Positions 26,937 through 35,963 of a DNA stretch of 60,794 bases are shown piece by piece. The stretch is from Propionibacteriaceae bacterium AM104-82 (GTDB lineage Bacteria > Actinomycetota > Actinomycetes > Propionibacteriales > Propionibacteriaceae). Under the pieces are notes generated by a model. It made no database searches. It was not told the DNA's origin and worked only from the letters and a program-made list of their open reading frames with translations. Positions within the stretch are counted from its first letter, which is position 1; each line of letters begins with the position of its first letter. The stretch is taken from positions 1 to 60,794 of the forward strand of contig JAQDQK010000021.1 of the NCBI GenBank assembly GCA_027658995.1. The letters run 5' to 3'. The translations under genes were made by a program, and so were the position numbers.

Positions 26937-27572
26937 ATGAAGCCCGAATCAACCGCCCTTGTCCTGATCGAGTTCCAGAACGACTTCACCACCCCCGGCG
27001 GCACCCTGCACGACGCCGTCAAGCAGGTGATGGACGAGACCGGAACCGTGGAGCACGCCGTCCAGGCCGCCGACGCGATGCGTGAGGCAGGCGGCGCCGT
27101 CCTGCACGTCCCCATCTCGTTCGCCCCCGGCTACGGCGAGATCACCAGAAACCCCTACGGCATCCTTGCCGGCGTCGTCGACTCCACCTCGTTTGTGCGC
27201 GGCGAATGGGGAGCAGAGATCTGCGAGGACCTCACCCCGAAGGACGGCGACATCACCATCGAGGGCAGGCGCGGCCTCGACGCGTTCGGTTCGACCAACC
27301 TCGACTTCGTGCTGCGCTCCAAGGGCATCGACACCGTCGTGCTCGCCGGATTCCTGACCAACTGCTGCGTCGAATCCACCATGCGGAGCGCCTACGAGAA
27401 GGGCTTCGAGGTCATCACGCTGACCGACGCGGTGGGCGCCACCTCCCCCGAGGAACACGCCAACGCGATCGCCTACGACTACCCCATGTTCTCCAAGCCG
27501 ATGACGACCGAGGCCTTCGTTGAGGCCCTCACGGCGGACGAGAAGTTGGCCGATTCTTCGCGTGGCTACTAG
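26937..27572 (+). CDS. Isochorismatase-family cysteine hydrolase
   Basis: This 211-residue protein has the family triad: Asp in LVLIEFQNDF (residue ~15), Lys/Arg in the GRRGLDAF segment and the nucleophile Cys in AGFLTNCCVESTMRSA (about residues 140-155). These hydrolases act on amides such as nicotinamide or ureido compounds, or on isochorismate; the substrate is not readable. ATG 26937 has AAAGGAG 6 bases upstream. It is divergent from glpD and a terminator at 27592-27612 follows it. Confidence 0.88.
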   Translation: MKPESTALVLIEFQNDFTTPGGTLHDAVKQVMDETGTVEHAVQAADAMREAGGAVLHVPISFAPGYGEITRNPYGILAGVVDSTSFVRGEWGAEICEDLTPKDGDITIEGRRGLDAFGSTNLDFVLRSKGIDTVVLAGFLTNCCVESTMRSAYEKGFEVITLTDAVGATSPEEHANAIAYDYPMFSKPMTTEAFVEALTADEKLADSSRGY

Positions 27573-27591
27573 TTATTCCCACAAACGCGAG

Positions 27592-27612
27592 GGGCCCGGC
27601 TCGCCCGGGCCC
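27592..27612 (+). terminator. Terminator after the isochorismatase-like gene
   Basis: GGGCCCGG (27592-27599) pairs with CCGGGCCC (27605-27612) around a 5-base loop; one flanking G is bulged if the stem is extended. Confidence 0.7.
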
Positions 27613-27619
27613 TCCCCCC

Positions 27620-27625
27620 TATGAT
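27620..27625 (+). promoter_or_regulatory. -10 element of the SorC-type regulator gene
   Basis: TATGAT matches the actinobacterial -10 at 5 of 6 positions and lies 21 bases before the ATG, with a GAGGGGAGGA ribosome binding site in between. No clear -35 is visible because the upstream terminator occupies it. Confidence 0.5.
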
Positions 27626-27646
27626 GGCCGATCAGAGGGGAGGACC

Positions 27647-28621
27647 ATGGCAGACAAGAGCAGCGAATCATTGCTGACTGTGGCCCGCATGTACTACGTG
27701 CAGGGCGAGACGATGGACGCGATCGCCCACCAACTCAACGTTTCCCGCTCGACGGTGTCCCGACTGCTGAAGGAGGCCCGCGACCGCGGCCTGGTGCGCG
27801 TCACCATCGTCGACCCCGAACGACCCCTCGGCCGGATGGCCGACCTCTTCCAGAGGTACTTCAACGTCCAGGCCCACATCGTCCAGGTGCGACCCGGCGC
27901 AAGCAGCGTGTTCCGCCTCGACCAGGTCTCCCGAACAGCAGCCGACCTGCTCGCCGCCACCGTGCGCGACGGCGACATCCTCGGCGTCGCCTGGGGCACC
28001 ACCACCTCCGCGATCGCCGCCCACCTGCGCCCCCGCGACCTGCACGGCGTCACGGTGATAGGCCTCAACGGCGGCGCCAACCACCAGACGACCGGGCTGC
28101 CCTACGTCGGAAGCATCCTGCACCGCTTCGCCGAGGCCTTCAACGGCCAGGAACAGTTGCTCGCGCTGCCCGCCTTCTTCGACGAGCCCGCCACCCGCGA
28201 CGCGATGTGGCGGGAGCAGAGCACCCAGCACATCCTCAGCGTGCGGGCCAACTGCCGGATCGCGCTGTTCGGCGTCGGCGGCCTCAACTCCGAACTGCAG
28301 TCCCACGTCTACGCGTCGAACTACCTGAGCGAGTCCGACCTCCGCGATCTGCGCGACCTGGGCGTGGTCGGCGACGTGTGCACCGTGATGCTGCGCGAGG
28401 ACGGCTCCTACCGCGACATCCCCCTCAACGGCCGCGCCACCGGCATGACGCCCAAGGAACTGCAGCGGGTGCCCCGCCGGATCTGCGTCGTCACCGGCCT
28501 CTCCAAGACCGCCCCGATCCTCGGCGCGCTGCGCGCAGGGGTCGCCACGGATCTGGTGATCGACCAGGAGACCGCGCGCACGGTTCTGACCAGAATGAAG
28601 CCCGGAATTCGCCTGAATTGA
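27647..28621 (+). CDS. SorC/DeoR-type sugar-binding transcriptional regulator
   Basis: The N-terminal ~60 residues are a helix-turn-helix (AHQLNVSRSTVSRLLKEARDRG). The rest is the SorC-type sugar-phosphate-binding domain with GVAWGTTTSAIAAHL, VIGLNGGANHQTTG and a C-terminal GLSKTAPILGALRAGVATDLVIDQETA block. Such regulators sense sugar phosphates or related effectors. 324 residues is standard. It has its own promoter and may control the isochorismatase-like gene or glpD, both close by. Confidence 0.92.
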   Translation: MADKSSESLLTVARMYYVQGETMDAIAHQLNVSRSTVSRLLKEARDRGLVRVTIVDPERPLGRMADLFQRYFNVQAHIVQVRPGASSVFRLDQVSRTAADLLAATVRDGDILGVAWGTTTSAIAAHLRPRDLHGVTVIGLNGGANHQTTGLPYVGSILHRFAEAFNGQEQLLALPAFFDEPATRDAMWREQSTQHILSVRANCRIALFGVGGLNSELQSHVYASNYLSESDLRDLRDLGVVGDVCTVMLREDGSYRDIPLNGRATGMTPKELQRVPRRICVVTGLSKTAPILGALRAGVATDLVIDQETARTVLTRMKPGIRLN

Positions 28622-28708
28622 CCCGCTCCGGGGGAGTCGCGACACGGCGTTTATGTGTAGCGACCAGTCGCAATGCTGTTTCGGCGCGGCTGCCGTAGGC
28701 TGACGCCC

Positions 28709-29653
28709 ATGTCCGAAACTCTCCTGACCGATGTGACAGACGGCATCGCCCGCATCACCTTGAATCGGCCCCAGGCGATCAACGCCCTCGACGACTCCAT
28801 GATGAACGCCATGTACGAGGCCCTCACGGCCTGGATCAAGGACGACAACGTCACGGCCGTCGAGATCACCGCCAACGGCGATCGCGGCTTCTGCGCCGGC
28901 GCCGATGTGCGGGCCCTCGCATCCGTGGTCGAGGCGGGCGGCCCCTGGCTGCACTTCCTCGAGACCGAGTACGCGCTCGACATGATGGTCGCCAACTACC
29001 CCAAGCCCGTGAGCTCGCACATGCGTGGCATCACGATGGGCGGCGGCGTCGGCCTCGGCGGTCACGCCGACCGGCGCATCGTCTACGCCGACACGGTGAT
29101 GGCGATGCCCGAGACCAAGATCGGCTTCTTCCCCGACGTCGGCGTGATGTACCAACTCTCCCGCGCAGGCGCGATCGGGCGCCACATCGCGCTCACCTCT
29201 GCCACCTTCACCGGCGGCGACGCCCTGCTGCTGAACCTCGCCGACGAGTCGGCCGACGGTCCGCTGCCCGCTCCCCTCTTCGAGGACCCGAGCGCCTGGA
29301 TCGAGGAGTGCTACGCCTCCGACGACCCCATCGAGATCGCCAAGGCGCTCGAGTCGCACCCGGAGGAGGCCGCCCGCCAGGCCGGTCGCGACCTGCGCGC
29401 CCGCTCCCCGTTCGCCGTCTTCGTCACGCTTCGCGCGCTGATCAACGCGCAGAAGATGGAGCTCAGCGAGGTCCTCAACCAGGACCTGCGGCTCGCCGAG
29501 TCCGTGATCCCGATGGGCGACTTCGTCGAGGGCGTCCGCGCGCTGCTCGTCGACAAGGACAACGACCCGAAGTGGCGCTACGCCACCCTCGAGGACGTGC
29601 CCGTCGACGAGGTCGACAAGGTCTTCTCCTACCGATCCAACTGGCAGCGCTGA
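28709..29653 (+). CDS. 3-hydroxyisobutyryl-CoA hydrolase-like protein (enoyl-CoA hydratase/isomerase fold)
   Basis: This crotonase-fold protein (314 aa) has the CoA-binding and oxyanion region [11 protein letters not shown] and [19 protein letters not shown] and the catalytic segment [19 protein letters not shown], the form typical of 3-hydroxyisobutyryl-CoA hydrolases in valine breakdown. The C-terminal ECH_2 helical region is present. I chose ATG 28709 (MSETLLTDV) over the in-frame upstream TTG/ATG reading. It precedes trxB on the same strand, which has its own promoter. Confidence 0.88.
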   Translation: MSETLLTDVTDGIARITLNRPQAINALDDSMMNAMYEALTAWIKDDNVTAVEITANGDRGFCAGADVRALASVVEAGGPWLHFLETEYALDMMVANYPKPVSSHMRGITMGGGVGLGGHADRRIVYADTVMAMPETKIGFFPDVGVMYQLSRAGAIGRHIALTSATFTGGDALLLNLADESADGPLPAPLFEDPSAWIEECYASDDPIEIAKALESHPEEAARQAGRDLRARSPFAVFVTLRALINAQKMELSEVLNQDLRLAESVIPMGDFVEGVRALLVDKDNDPKWRYATLEDVPVDEVDKVFSYRSNWQR

Positions 29654-29663
29654 GCCCTCCCGG

Positions 29664-29692
29664 TTGGGCGGCCCGTACCCAGCGCCTAGAAT
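29664..29692 (+). promoter_or_regulatory. Promoter of trxB
   Basis: TTGGGC (29664-29669) and TAGAAT (29687-29692) are separated by exactly 17 bases and end 38 bases before the trxB ATG; TTAGGAG supplies the ribosome binding site. Confidence 0.65.
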
Positions 29693-29729
29693 CGGGTACC
29701 GCTCACCCTTGACCCTTAGGAGCCGCCAC

Positions 29730-30674
29730 ATGTCCGCAGCCGATCAGATCCACGACGTCATCATCATTGGATCTGGCCCCGCCGGATACACGGCCGCCAT
29801 CTACGCCGCCCGCGCGAGCCTGAAGCCCCTCGTCTTCGAGGGCGCGCTCGAGTCCGGCGGCGCGCTGATGAACACCACCGAGGTCGAGAACTACCCCGGC
29901 TTCCCCGAGGGCATCGACGGTCCCGACCTGATGACGAACATGCGCGCCCAGGCCGAGCGCTTCGGCGCGATCCTCGTCTCCGACGACGTGACCGCCGTCC
30001 AACTCGACGGCGACATCAAGACGGTGCGCGACTCCGACGACGTCGAGTACCGCGCCAAGTCCGTGATCCTGGCGATGGGCTCCGGCTACCGCAGGCTCGG
30101 CCTTGCCGATGAGGACCGCCTCTCGGGCCGCGGCGTGTCGTGGTGCGCGACCTGCGACGGCGCGTTCTTCCGCGACAAGCCCATCGCGGTGATCGGCGGC
30201 GGCGACTCCGCCATGGAGGAGGCGACCTTCCTGTCGCGCTTCGGCACCAAGGTCGTCGTCGTGCACCGCCGCGACGAGCTCCGCGCCTCCAAGATCATGG
30301 CCGACCGCGCCATGAAGGACCCCAAGATCGAGTTCGCCTGGAACTCCGCCGTCGAGTCCATCAACGGCGAGAACTCGGTGCAGTCGATCACCCTGCGTGA
30401 CACCGTCGACGGCACCCTGCGCGACGTCGAGGTCAACGGGGTGTTCATCGCCATCGGCCACGACCCTCGATCCGAGCTGGTCAAGGGCCAGATCGACCTG
30501 GACGACGAGGGCTACGTCCTCGTCAACGGCCGCAGCACCGCCACCAACCAGGCCGGCGTCTTCGCATGCGGCGACCTCGTCGACCACACCTACCGGCAGG
30601 CCGTCACCGCCGCGGGAACAGGCTGCTCTGCCGCCCTCGACGCGGAGCGCTACCTGCAGGACATCGCGGACTGA
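29730..30674 (+). CDS. trxB: Thioredoxin-disulfide reductase
   Basis: This is an NADPH- and FAD-dependent flavoenzyme that reduces thioredoxin. It has the FAD motif [18 protein letters not shown] near the start, the redox-active CATC in [10 protein letters not shown] (about residue 137-140), the NADPH motif [12 protein letters not shown] and the C-terminal [14 protein letters not shown]. 314 residues is standard. ATG 29730 has TAGGAG upstream. trxA follows 45 bases later. Confidence 0.97.
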   Translation: MSAADQIHDVIIIGSGPAGYTAAIYAARASLKPLVFEGALESGGALMNTTEVENYPGFPEGIDGPDLMTNMRAQAERFGAILVSDDVTAVQLDGDIKTVRDSDDVEYRAKSVILAMGSGYRRLGLADEDRLSGRGVSWCATCDGAFFRDKPIAVIGGGDSAMEEATFLSRFGTKVVVVHRRDELRASKIMADRAMKDPKIEFAWNSAVESINGENSVQSITLRDTVDGTLRDVEVNGVFIAIGHDPRSELVKGQIDLDDEGYVLVNGRSTATNQAGVFACGDLVDHTYRQAVTAAGTGCSAALDAERYLQDIAD

Positions 30675-30685
30675 CGTCCGAAGAC

Positions 30686-30691
30686 TAGAAT
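30686..30691 (+). promoter_or_regulatory. Possible -10 of trxA
   Basis: TAGAAT, the same -10 hexamer as trxB, is 28 bases before the trxA GTG, with AAGGAG in between. The -35 is not clear. Confidence 0.4.
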
Positions 30692-30719
30692 CAACTCTTC
30701 AGCAAACAAGGAGACAACA

Positions 30720-31037
30720 GTGGCAGTAACAGACGTGACCGAGTCGTCGTTCGCAGACGAGGTGCTGATGGCAGATGGCCTCGTGGTCGTGGACTACTGG
30801 GCCGACTGGTGCTCGCCGTGCAAGCAGCTCTCGCCCATCATCGACGAACTGTCCTCCGAATACGGCGACGTGAAGTTCGTGAAGGTGGACACCAACTCCA
30901 ACCCGAACCTGGCTGCGGAGCAGGGCATCTTGTCGCTGCCGACGCTGCAGTTCTTCCAGGGTGGCCGCGTCGCGAAGTCCCTCTCGGGGGGCAAGACGAA
31001 GAACGCCCTGAAGAAGGCCATCGACGAGCTTCGCTGA
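30720..31037 (+). CDS. trxA: Thioredoxin
   Basis: This is the 105-residue thioredoxin fold with active site WCSPC (C31, C34). Gly of the usual CGPC is replaced by Ser, a variant that can shift redox potential. The cis-Pro segment is LSLPTLQFF. GTG at 30720 is supported by AAGGAG 9 bases upstream. Its stop overlaps the ATG of the next gene by 1 base. Confidence 0.95.
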   Translation: MAVTDVTESSFADEVLMADGLVVVDYWADWCSPCKQLSPIIDELSSEYGDVKFVKVDTNSNPNLAAEQGILSLPTLQFFQGGRVAKSLSGGKTKNALKKAIDELR

Positions 31038-31660
31038 TGACCGAGCGGCCCGACGACGAGGCGACCCCGCAGGACACGGACTCCGATTGGAAGGCCGTGG
31101 AAGCCTCGGGCGCCGGGCCGCACCCTCCGCTCCCCGGACGGGTCGTCTACGGCGGCCTCGGCCTGCTGGCGCTGCTGATCATCGGCGCCGTCATCGCTGG
31201 CATCGGGCTCGGCGGCGGATTTTCGGGGCCGACGCCGCAACCGAGCGTCTCCCCGACCCCGCAGCTCACCATGGAACCCCCCGTGCAGCTCGGCAGCTAC
31301 GTGCGCGGTGAGCTGAAGAAGGCCGAGGACGGCCGCCTCACCCGCGCCGACTACACCGACGGGACGGCCTCGATCGTCCTGCTGATGCACTGGCCGCAGG
31401 ACGACGTGTCGACGTTCATGACCGATGCCGGCTTCGTCTCGACCTCCGCGCCGGTCGCGACGGTCGGCCCCAGCATGACGGCCTCCCCCGAGCCGGTCAC
31501 GACCCTCTGCGGCACGTCGACCGATTTCTCGGCCCAGGAGACGCTCGGCTGCGGCGGCATCGTCAAGAACACCGGCCTGATGGTCGTGGCGCTCTCCTCG
31601 CAGGACGAGGAGGAGATCCGCGGGCTGCTCGAAGACTTTGAGCAGGCCGTCTTGGGCTGA
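31037..31660 (+). CDS. Membrane-anchored hypothetical protein (207 aa)
   Basis: A ~35-residue acidic cytoplasmic arm is followed by one membrane helix (VVYGGLGLLALLIIGAVIAG, about 36-55), a Pro/Thr/Ser-rich linker (PTPQPSVSPTPQ) and an extracytoplasmic domain with two Cys (TLCGTSTDF and LGCGGI) that could form a disulfide. I do not recognise the family. The start ATG shares a base with the trxA stop, so it is translationally coupled to thioredoxin. Confidence 0.78.
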   Translation: MTERPDDEATPQDTDSDWKAVEASGAGPHPPLPGRVVYGGLGLLALLIIGAVIAGIGLGGGFSGPTPQPSVSPTPQLTMEPPVQLGSYVRGELKKAEDGRLTRADYTDGTASIVLLMHWPQDDVSTFMTDAGFVSTSAPVATVGPSMTASPEPVTTLCGTSTDFSAQETLGCGGIVKNTGLMVVALSSQDEEEIRGLLEDFEQAVLG

Positions 31661-31676
31661 GCCCACCAACTAAGGT

Positions 31677-32987
31677 ATGGACGTGACCGACCAGGAACGA
31701 CACGACACCCGGCTCGACCGGTTCGTCGACAGCTATGCAGAGCGCACCAACGGCATGCGGGTCTCCGCCGTCCGGGCACTGTTCGCCGTCGCCAACCGCC
31801 CCGAGATCGTGTCGCTGGCCGGCGGAATGCCCAACATCAAGGATCTTCCCCTCGACAGCATCGCCGCGTCGATGGCCGAGATGATCGCCACCAACGGCAC
31901 CCAGGTGATGCAGTACGGCTCCGGCCAGGGCGAGTTGCCCATCCGTGAGCAGATCGTCGAGGTGATGTCGCTCGAGGGCATCTCGGCGCACCCCGACGAC
32001 ATCGTCATCACCGCAGGCTCCCAGCAGGGCCTCGACCTCGTCACGCGCATCTTCTGCGACCCGGGCGACGTCGTGCTCGCCGAGTCGCCGTCCTATGTGG
32101 GCGCTCTCGGCACCTTCCTCAGCTACCAGACCGAGGTGGTGCACATCGCCTCCGACGCTGACGGGATCGACCCGACGGCGCTGCGGGAGACCGCCGAGCG
32201 CCTCAGGGCGCAGGGCAAGCGGATCAAGTTCCTCTACACGATCCCCAACTACAACAACCCCTCCGGCGTGACGCAGCCGCTCGAGCGGCGCCGCGAGGTG
32301 CTGGAGGTGTGCGAGTCGGAGGGCATCCTCGTCGTCGAGGACAACCCCTACGGCCTGCTCTCGCTGGACGCAGACCCCATCCCCGCGATGCGCTCCTTCG
32401 ACGACAACGTGATCTACCTCGGCTCGTTCTCGAAGACGTTCGCGCCCGGCTTCCGGGTCGGCTGGGTGCTCGCGCCGCACGCGGTGCGCGAGAAGCTCGT
32501 CCTCGCGCAGGAGTCCGCGACGCTCTGCCCCCCGGTGTTCAGCCAGTTCGCGATCTCCAACTACCTGTCGACGCAGGACTGGAAGGGCCAGATCCGCGTC
32601 TTCAAGGACATGTACCGCGAGCGCCGCGACACCATGCTCGCCGCGCTCGAGGAGTACATGCCGGAGGGTTCGACCTGGACGCACCCTGCGGGCGGCTTCT
32701 TCGTCTGGGTGACGCTGCCCGAGGGCGTCGACTCGCAGGCGATGCTGCCCCGCGGCGTCGACGCGCGCGTCGCGTTCGTGCCGGGCCCTGCCTTCTACGC
32801 CGACGGCGGTGGCGCGCGCAACGTGCGGCTGTCGTACTGTTTCCCCACATCGGACCGCATCCAGCTTGGCGTGCAGCGCTTCGCCGGCGTGATCCGCAAC
32901 GAGCTCGAGGTGATGAGCACGTTCGGCGTCCACGTCTCCCCCACGAAGTCGCGGCGCGCGCCCGGCCCCGGCCCCGACCTGAGCTGA
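31677..32987 (+). CDS. PLP-dependent aminotransferase (class I, 2-aminoadipate/MocR-like)
   Basis: This is a fold-type I aminotransferase without a DNA-binding domain: VSLAGGMPNIKDLPLDSIA near the start, TAGSQQGLDL for the cofactor phosphate, NYNNPSGVT for substrate, and the Schiff-base Lys in YLGSFSKTFAPGFRVGW. It resembles LysN-type 2-aminoadipate or aromatic/branched-chain aminotransferases. Exact donor is not readable. ATG 31677 is 16 bases after the upstream stop. It probably shares a transcript with the ligase gene that follows. Confidence 0.92.
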   Translation: MDVTDQERHDTRLDRFVDSYAERTNGMRVSAVRALFAVANRPEIVSLAGGMPNIKDLPLDSIAASMAEMIATNGTQVMQYGSGQGELPIREQIVEVMSLEGISAHPDDIVITAGSQQGLDLVTRIFCDPGDVVLAESPSYVGALGTFLSYQTEVVHIASDADGIDPTALRETAERLRAQGKRIKFLYTIPNYNNPSGVTQPLERRREVLEVCESEGILVVEDNPYGLLSLDADPIPAMRSFDDNVIYLGSFSKTFAPGFRVGWVLAPHAVREKLVLAQESATLCPPVFSQFAISNYLSTQDWKGQIRVFKDMYRERRDTMLAALEEYMPEGSTWTHPAGGFFVWVTLPEGVDSQAMLPRGVDARVAFVPGPAFYADGGGARNVRLSYCFPTSDRIQLGVQRFAGVIRNELEVMSTFGVHVSPTKSRRAPGPGPDLS

Positions 32988-33013
32988 CCCCACCCGAGGA
33001 GAGTGCACGCCAC

Positions 33014-33943
33014 ATGACCGCCATCGTGATCGCCGGAGGCCTCAGCCACGAGCGCGACGTCTCGCTCAGGTCTGGACGCAGGGTCGCCCAGGCTCTGCGG
33101 GAGGTCGGCTGTGACGTCGTCGAGGCGGACGTGAACGCCGACCTGGTGCAACTGCTGCGCGACACCCCCGACCCCGTCGTCGTGCCGCTGCTGCACGGCG
33201 GCCTCGGCGAGGACGGCGCCTTCCGCGAGGTGCTCGGCCTGCTGGGCGTCCCCTTCGTTGGAGCAGACGGCGCCGCCTCGCGCCTCACCTTCGACAAGTC
33301 GGTCGCCACCTCGGTCGTCCGCGCCGCTGGCCTCGCCACGCCCCGGCAGATCGCGCTTCCCCACGACATCTTCCGCGAACTCGGCGCCCCTGCGCTGATG
33401 GACAGCATCGGCGCACAACTGGGCTATCCCCTGATGGTGAAGCCCTCACGCAGCGGCTCAGCGCTAGGCGTCACGAAGGTGAACTCGGCCGCCGAACTGC
33501 CCAGCGCACTGGTCGCCGCCTACGCCTACGGCCCTGTCGCGGTCATCGAGTCCTACCTGGAGGGCCTGGAGATCGCCGTCACGGTCATCGACGAGGGCGA
33601 CGGCCCCGTCGCACTGCCTGCCGTCGAGATCCTGCCCGAGTCGGGCGTCTACGACTACGAGTCACGCTACACGGCCGGCACCACCCGCTTCCTGACGCCT
33701 GCCGAACTGCCCGACGAGGTCCTCGCGGCCGCCAGCGAACTGGCCGTCGCCGCCCACACCGCGCTCGGGCTGCGCCACATCTCCCGGATCGACATGATCG
33801 TCGTCGACGGGGTGCCCGTCTTCTTCGAGGGGAATGTGGCGCCCGGCATGACCGAGACCTCCCTCACCCCGCTCGCGATGGAAGCAGCGGGTCGCGGCGT
33901 CGGTGAGGTCATCGCGGCGCTCGTCGCCGTCGCGGGTCGCTGA
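33014..33943 (+). CDS. D-alanine-D-alanine ligase family ATP-grasp enzyme
   Basis: This ATP-grasp ligase (309 aa) has the Ddl features AGGLSHERDVSLRSG (N-terminal Ser/Glu), VPLLHGGLGEDGAF, the ATP-binding Lys in PLMVKPSRSGSALGV and the metal-binding C-terminal motif. That motif reads FFEGNVAPGMTETSL where EVNTxPGMTxxSL is usual, so the Val-Asn pair is shifted to Gly-Asn. The Glu and Asn ligands remain. It makes the D-Ala-D-Ala dipeptide of peptidoglycan or a related dipeptide. ATG 33014. Confidence 0.88.
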   Translation: MTAIVIAGGLSHERDVSLRSGRRVAQALREVGCDVVEADVNADLVQLLRDTPDPVVVPLLHGGLGEDGAFREVLGLLGVPFVGADGAASRLTFDKSVATSVVRAAGLATPRQIALPHDIFRELGAPALMDSIGAQLGYPLMVKPSRSGSALGVTKVNSAAELPSALVAAYAYGPVAVIESYLEGLEIAVTVIDEGDGPVALPAVEILPESGVYDYESRYTAGTTRFLTPAELPDEVLAAASELAVAAHTALGLRHISRIDMIVVDGVPVFFEGNVAPGMTETSLTPLAMEAAGRGVGEVIAALVAVAGR

Positions 33944-33944
33944 G

Positions 33945-34631
33945 ATGACCGTTCACACCAAGCAGGCTCTCGCCGTCACGGCAGGGCTGGTGGTCGCCGT
34001 CGTGATGGTGATGCTCGGGCTCTGGCAGATGAGTTCCTACGAGGAGTCCACCCGCGACGTCTCGGCGGAGCGGGCCGCGGAACCCGCGGTGGCCCTGGCT
34101 GACAACGTCGCGGCGGACGGCGTGATCACCGACATCTACGGACACCGCGTCACGGCGTCGGGAAAGTACCTCCCCCAGAACCAGGTGCTGATCGGCACCG
34201 GCGGTCCCCTTCGGGTCGCTACGGTCTTCCGGATGGACGACGGTCGCAACGTCACGGTGGTGCGGGGTGCAATCTCGCCCGGGTCCGAGGTCCCGCCGGC
34301 GCCGGAGGGTGAGCAGTCCATCGAGGGAGTCTTCCTCGCGCCGGACAAGCCGTACACCGGCGGGCAGACCGACGCGGAGCACCCGACGCTGCGGATCCAG
34401 GAACTGGCCCAGGACTGGCCCGCCCCGTTGATCGCCGGCTACATCACCCTTCCCGAGGACGCCTCCGCCGCCCAGGGCCTCACCAAGGCATCCCTGGAAC
34501 TACCCGAGGCCGAGGGCTCCCCCACCCACCGCGGCTACGCGCTGCAGTGGTGGGTGTTCGCGGCCGGGGCGATCGCGTTCGGCCTCTACGCGGCCCGCGG
34601 CTTCGCCAAGGAGGAGCAGAAGGTCTCCTGA
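33945..34631 (+). CDS. SURF1-family protein
   Basis: This 228-residue protein has an N-terminal membrane helix (ALAVTAGLVVAVVMVMLGLWQ), the SURF1 signature LGLWQMSSYEE, a periplasmic-side domain with GKYLPQNQVLIG, and a second membrane helix (QWWVFAAGAIAFGLYAARG). SURF1 proteins assist cytochrome c oxidase assembly. ATG 33945 begins 1 base after the ligase stop, so it is the last gene of this run. Confidence 0.93.
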   Translation: MTVHTKQALAVTAGLVVAVVMVMLGLWQMSSYEESTRDVSAERAAEPAVALADNVAADGVITDIYGHRVTASGKYLPQNQVLIGTGGPLRVATVFRMDDGRNVTVVRGAISPGSEVPPAPEGEQSIEGVFLAPDKPYTGGQTDAEHPTLRIQELAQDWPAPLIAGYITLPEDASAAQGLTKASLELPEAEGSPTHRGYALQWWVFAAGAIAFGLYAARGFAKEEQKVS

Positions 34632-34635
34632 GGCC

Positions 34636-35013
34636 TCAGGCGGCCGCCTCCTCCGAACGGGCGAGTGTCGCCCGGACGTTCTTCGTCGCGAAGTGCTCGG
34701 CGACGAAGGAGAGGAACGGGACGGTGCCCGCGAGCATGATCGCGAGGAACCACTTCAGCGACCACTTCACGCGGCGTCCGAGGTCGTAGGCGGTGATCAG
34801 CAGGACGGCGTACAGCCATCCGTGCGGGACGCCGGTCCAGGTCACCACGCGCCCATCGCCCCAGATGTACTTCAGGGGCAGGCCGACGAGCATCAGCACG
34901 ACAAGCAGGCAGCCGACCACCCACGCCATGACGCGGTATCGGGTGAGGGCTCCCTTGACGCCCTGGATGTCCTCGGGATCGATGATGACCTGTTCCACGG
35001 TCTTCTCAGACAC
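34636..35013 (-). CDS. DUF3817 membrane protein
   Basis: This 125-residue protein has three membrane segments and the DUF3817 pattern: RYRVMAWVVGCLLVVLML, PLKYIWGDG, and VPHGWLYAVLLITAYDLGRRVKWS. The function of this conserved actinobacterial family is unknown. It is convergent with the SURF1 gene and lies downstream of parB on the same strand; the short AT-rich gap at 35029-35065 may hold its own promoter. Confidence 0.92.
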   Translation of the reverse strand: MSEKTVEQVIIDPEDIQGVKGALTRYRVMAWVVGCLLVVLMLVGLPLKYIWGDGRVVTWTGVPHGWLYAVLLITAYDLGRRVKWSLKWFLAIMLAGTVPFLSFVAEHFATKNVRATLARSEEAAA

Positions 35014-35073
35014 GGTGACTTCTCTCTAAGTTGATATGTCGATTTATTTGTTTGTCTGTATGATGGTTTACGG

Positions 35074-35961
35074 CTAGATCGTCGTACCGTCAAGAATGGC
35101 CATGATCCGCTCCAGGTCGTCCCCGGAGGCGAACTCGATGGTGATCTTGCCCTTGTTGCGACCGATGTTCACCTTCACGCGGGTGTCGAAATGGTCGCTG
35201 AGGTGGGTGGACAGCTCGCGCTCCCGCTCGTTGGGCAGCCGCGGTCCCCTGCTGACGCTGGCTCGCTGCTCGGTGCGACCCCTCCCGAGCGCCACGATCT
35301 CCTCGGTCGACCTGACCGAGAGTCCCTCCGCGACGATCCGCTCCGCGAGGCGCTCCTGCGACTCGGCATCGGGCAGGCCCAGCAGCGCACGGGCATGGCC
35401 GGCGCTGAGTACCCCGGCGGCCACCTTCATCTGCACGCGCTCGGGCAGGTTCAGCAGGCGCAGGGTGTTCGACACCTGAGGGCGGGACCGGTGAATCTTG
35501 TTCGCCAGGTCCTCCTTGGTGCACTCGAAGTCGCGCAGCAACTGGTCGTAGGCCTGGGCCTCCTCGATCGGGTTGAGGTCGGCACGGTGCAGGTTCTCCA
35601 GCAGCGCGTCGCGCAGCAGCGCCGTATCCTCCGTGCCCCGCACGATGGCGGGGATGGTGGGTCGGCCCGCCAGCTTGCTTGCGCGCAGCCGGCGCTCCCC
35701 CATGATCAGTTCGTAGGCGTTTCGACCCGCCTTCCGCACCACGACGGGCTGCAGCACGCCGAACTCGCCGATCGAGGCGGCCAACTCTGCGAGATCGTCC
35801 TCGTCGAAGTTGGTTCGGGGCTGCTGCGGGTTCGGCACGATCTGCTCAAGCGGCAGTTCCGCGAACGTCGATCCGTCCTGCAGCGGCGTGCTCCGGTCCT
35901 CGTCAGTACGGGCGAACAGGTCTCCAAGGCCTCGTCCGAGGCCACTCTGCTTCGTTGCCAT
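35074..35961 (-). CDS. parB: Chromosome partitioning protein ParB (CTPase clamp)
   Basis: This 295-residue ParB has the N-terminal ParA-interacting arm (SGLGRGLGDLFAR), the CTP-binding ParB/sulfiredoxin domain with IVPNPQQPR and the GERRLRASKLAG box, the helix-turn-helix with DLANKIHRSRPQVSNTLRLL that reads parS, and a C-terminal dimerisation domain. ParB loads at parS and slides on DNA near the origin. It starts 2 bases after parA on the same strand. Confidence 0.97.
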   Translation of the reverse strand: MATKQSGLGRGLGDLFARTDEDRSTPLQDGSTFAELPLEQIVPNPQQPRTNFDEDDLAELAASIGEFGVLQPVVVRKAGRNAYELIMGERRLRASKLAGRPTIPAIVRGTEDTALLRDALLENLHRADLNPIEEAQAYDQLLRDFECTKEDLANKIHRSRPQVSNTLRLLNLPERVQMKVAAGVLSAGHARALLGLPDAESQERLAERIVAEGLSVRSTEEIVALGRGRTEQRASVSRGPRLPNERERELSTHLSDHFDTRVKVNIGRNKGKITIEFASGDDLERIMAILDGTTI

Positions 35962-35963
35962 GG

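Noticed and set aside
27668..29731. 687-aa minus-strand ORF opposite the SorC and CoA-hydrolase genes
   Set aside because: Antisense shadow of two recognised genes; no motif.
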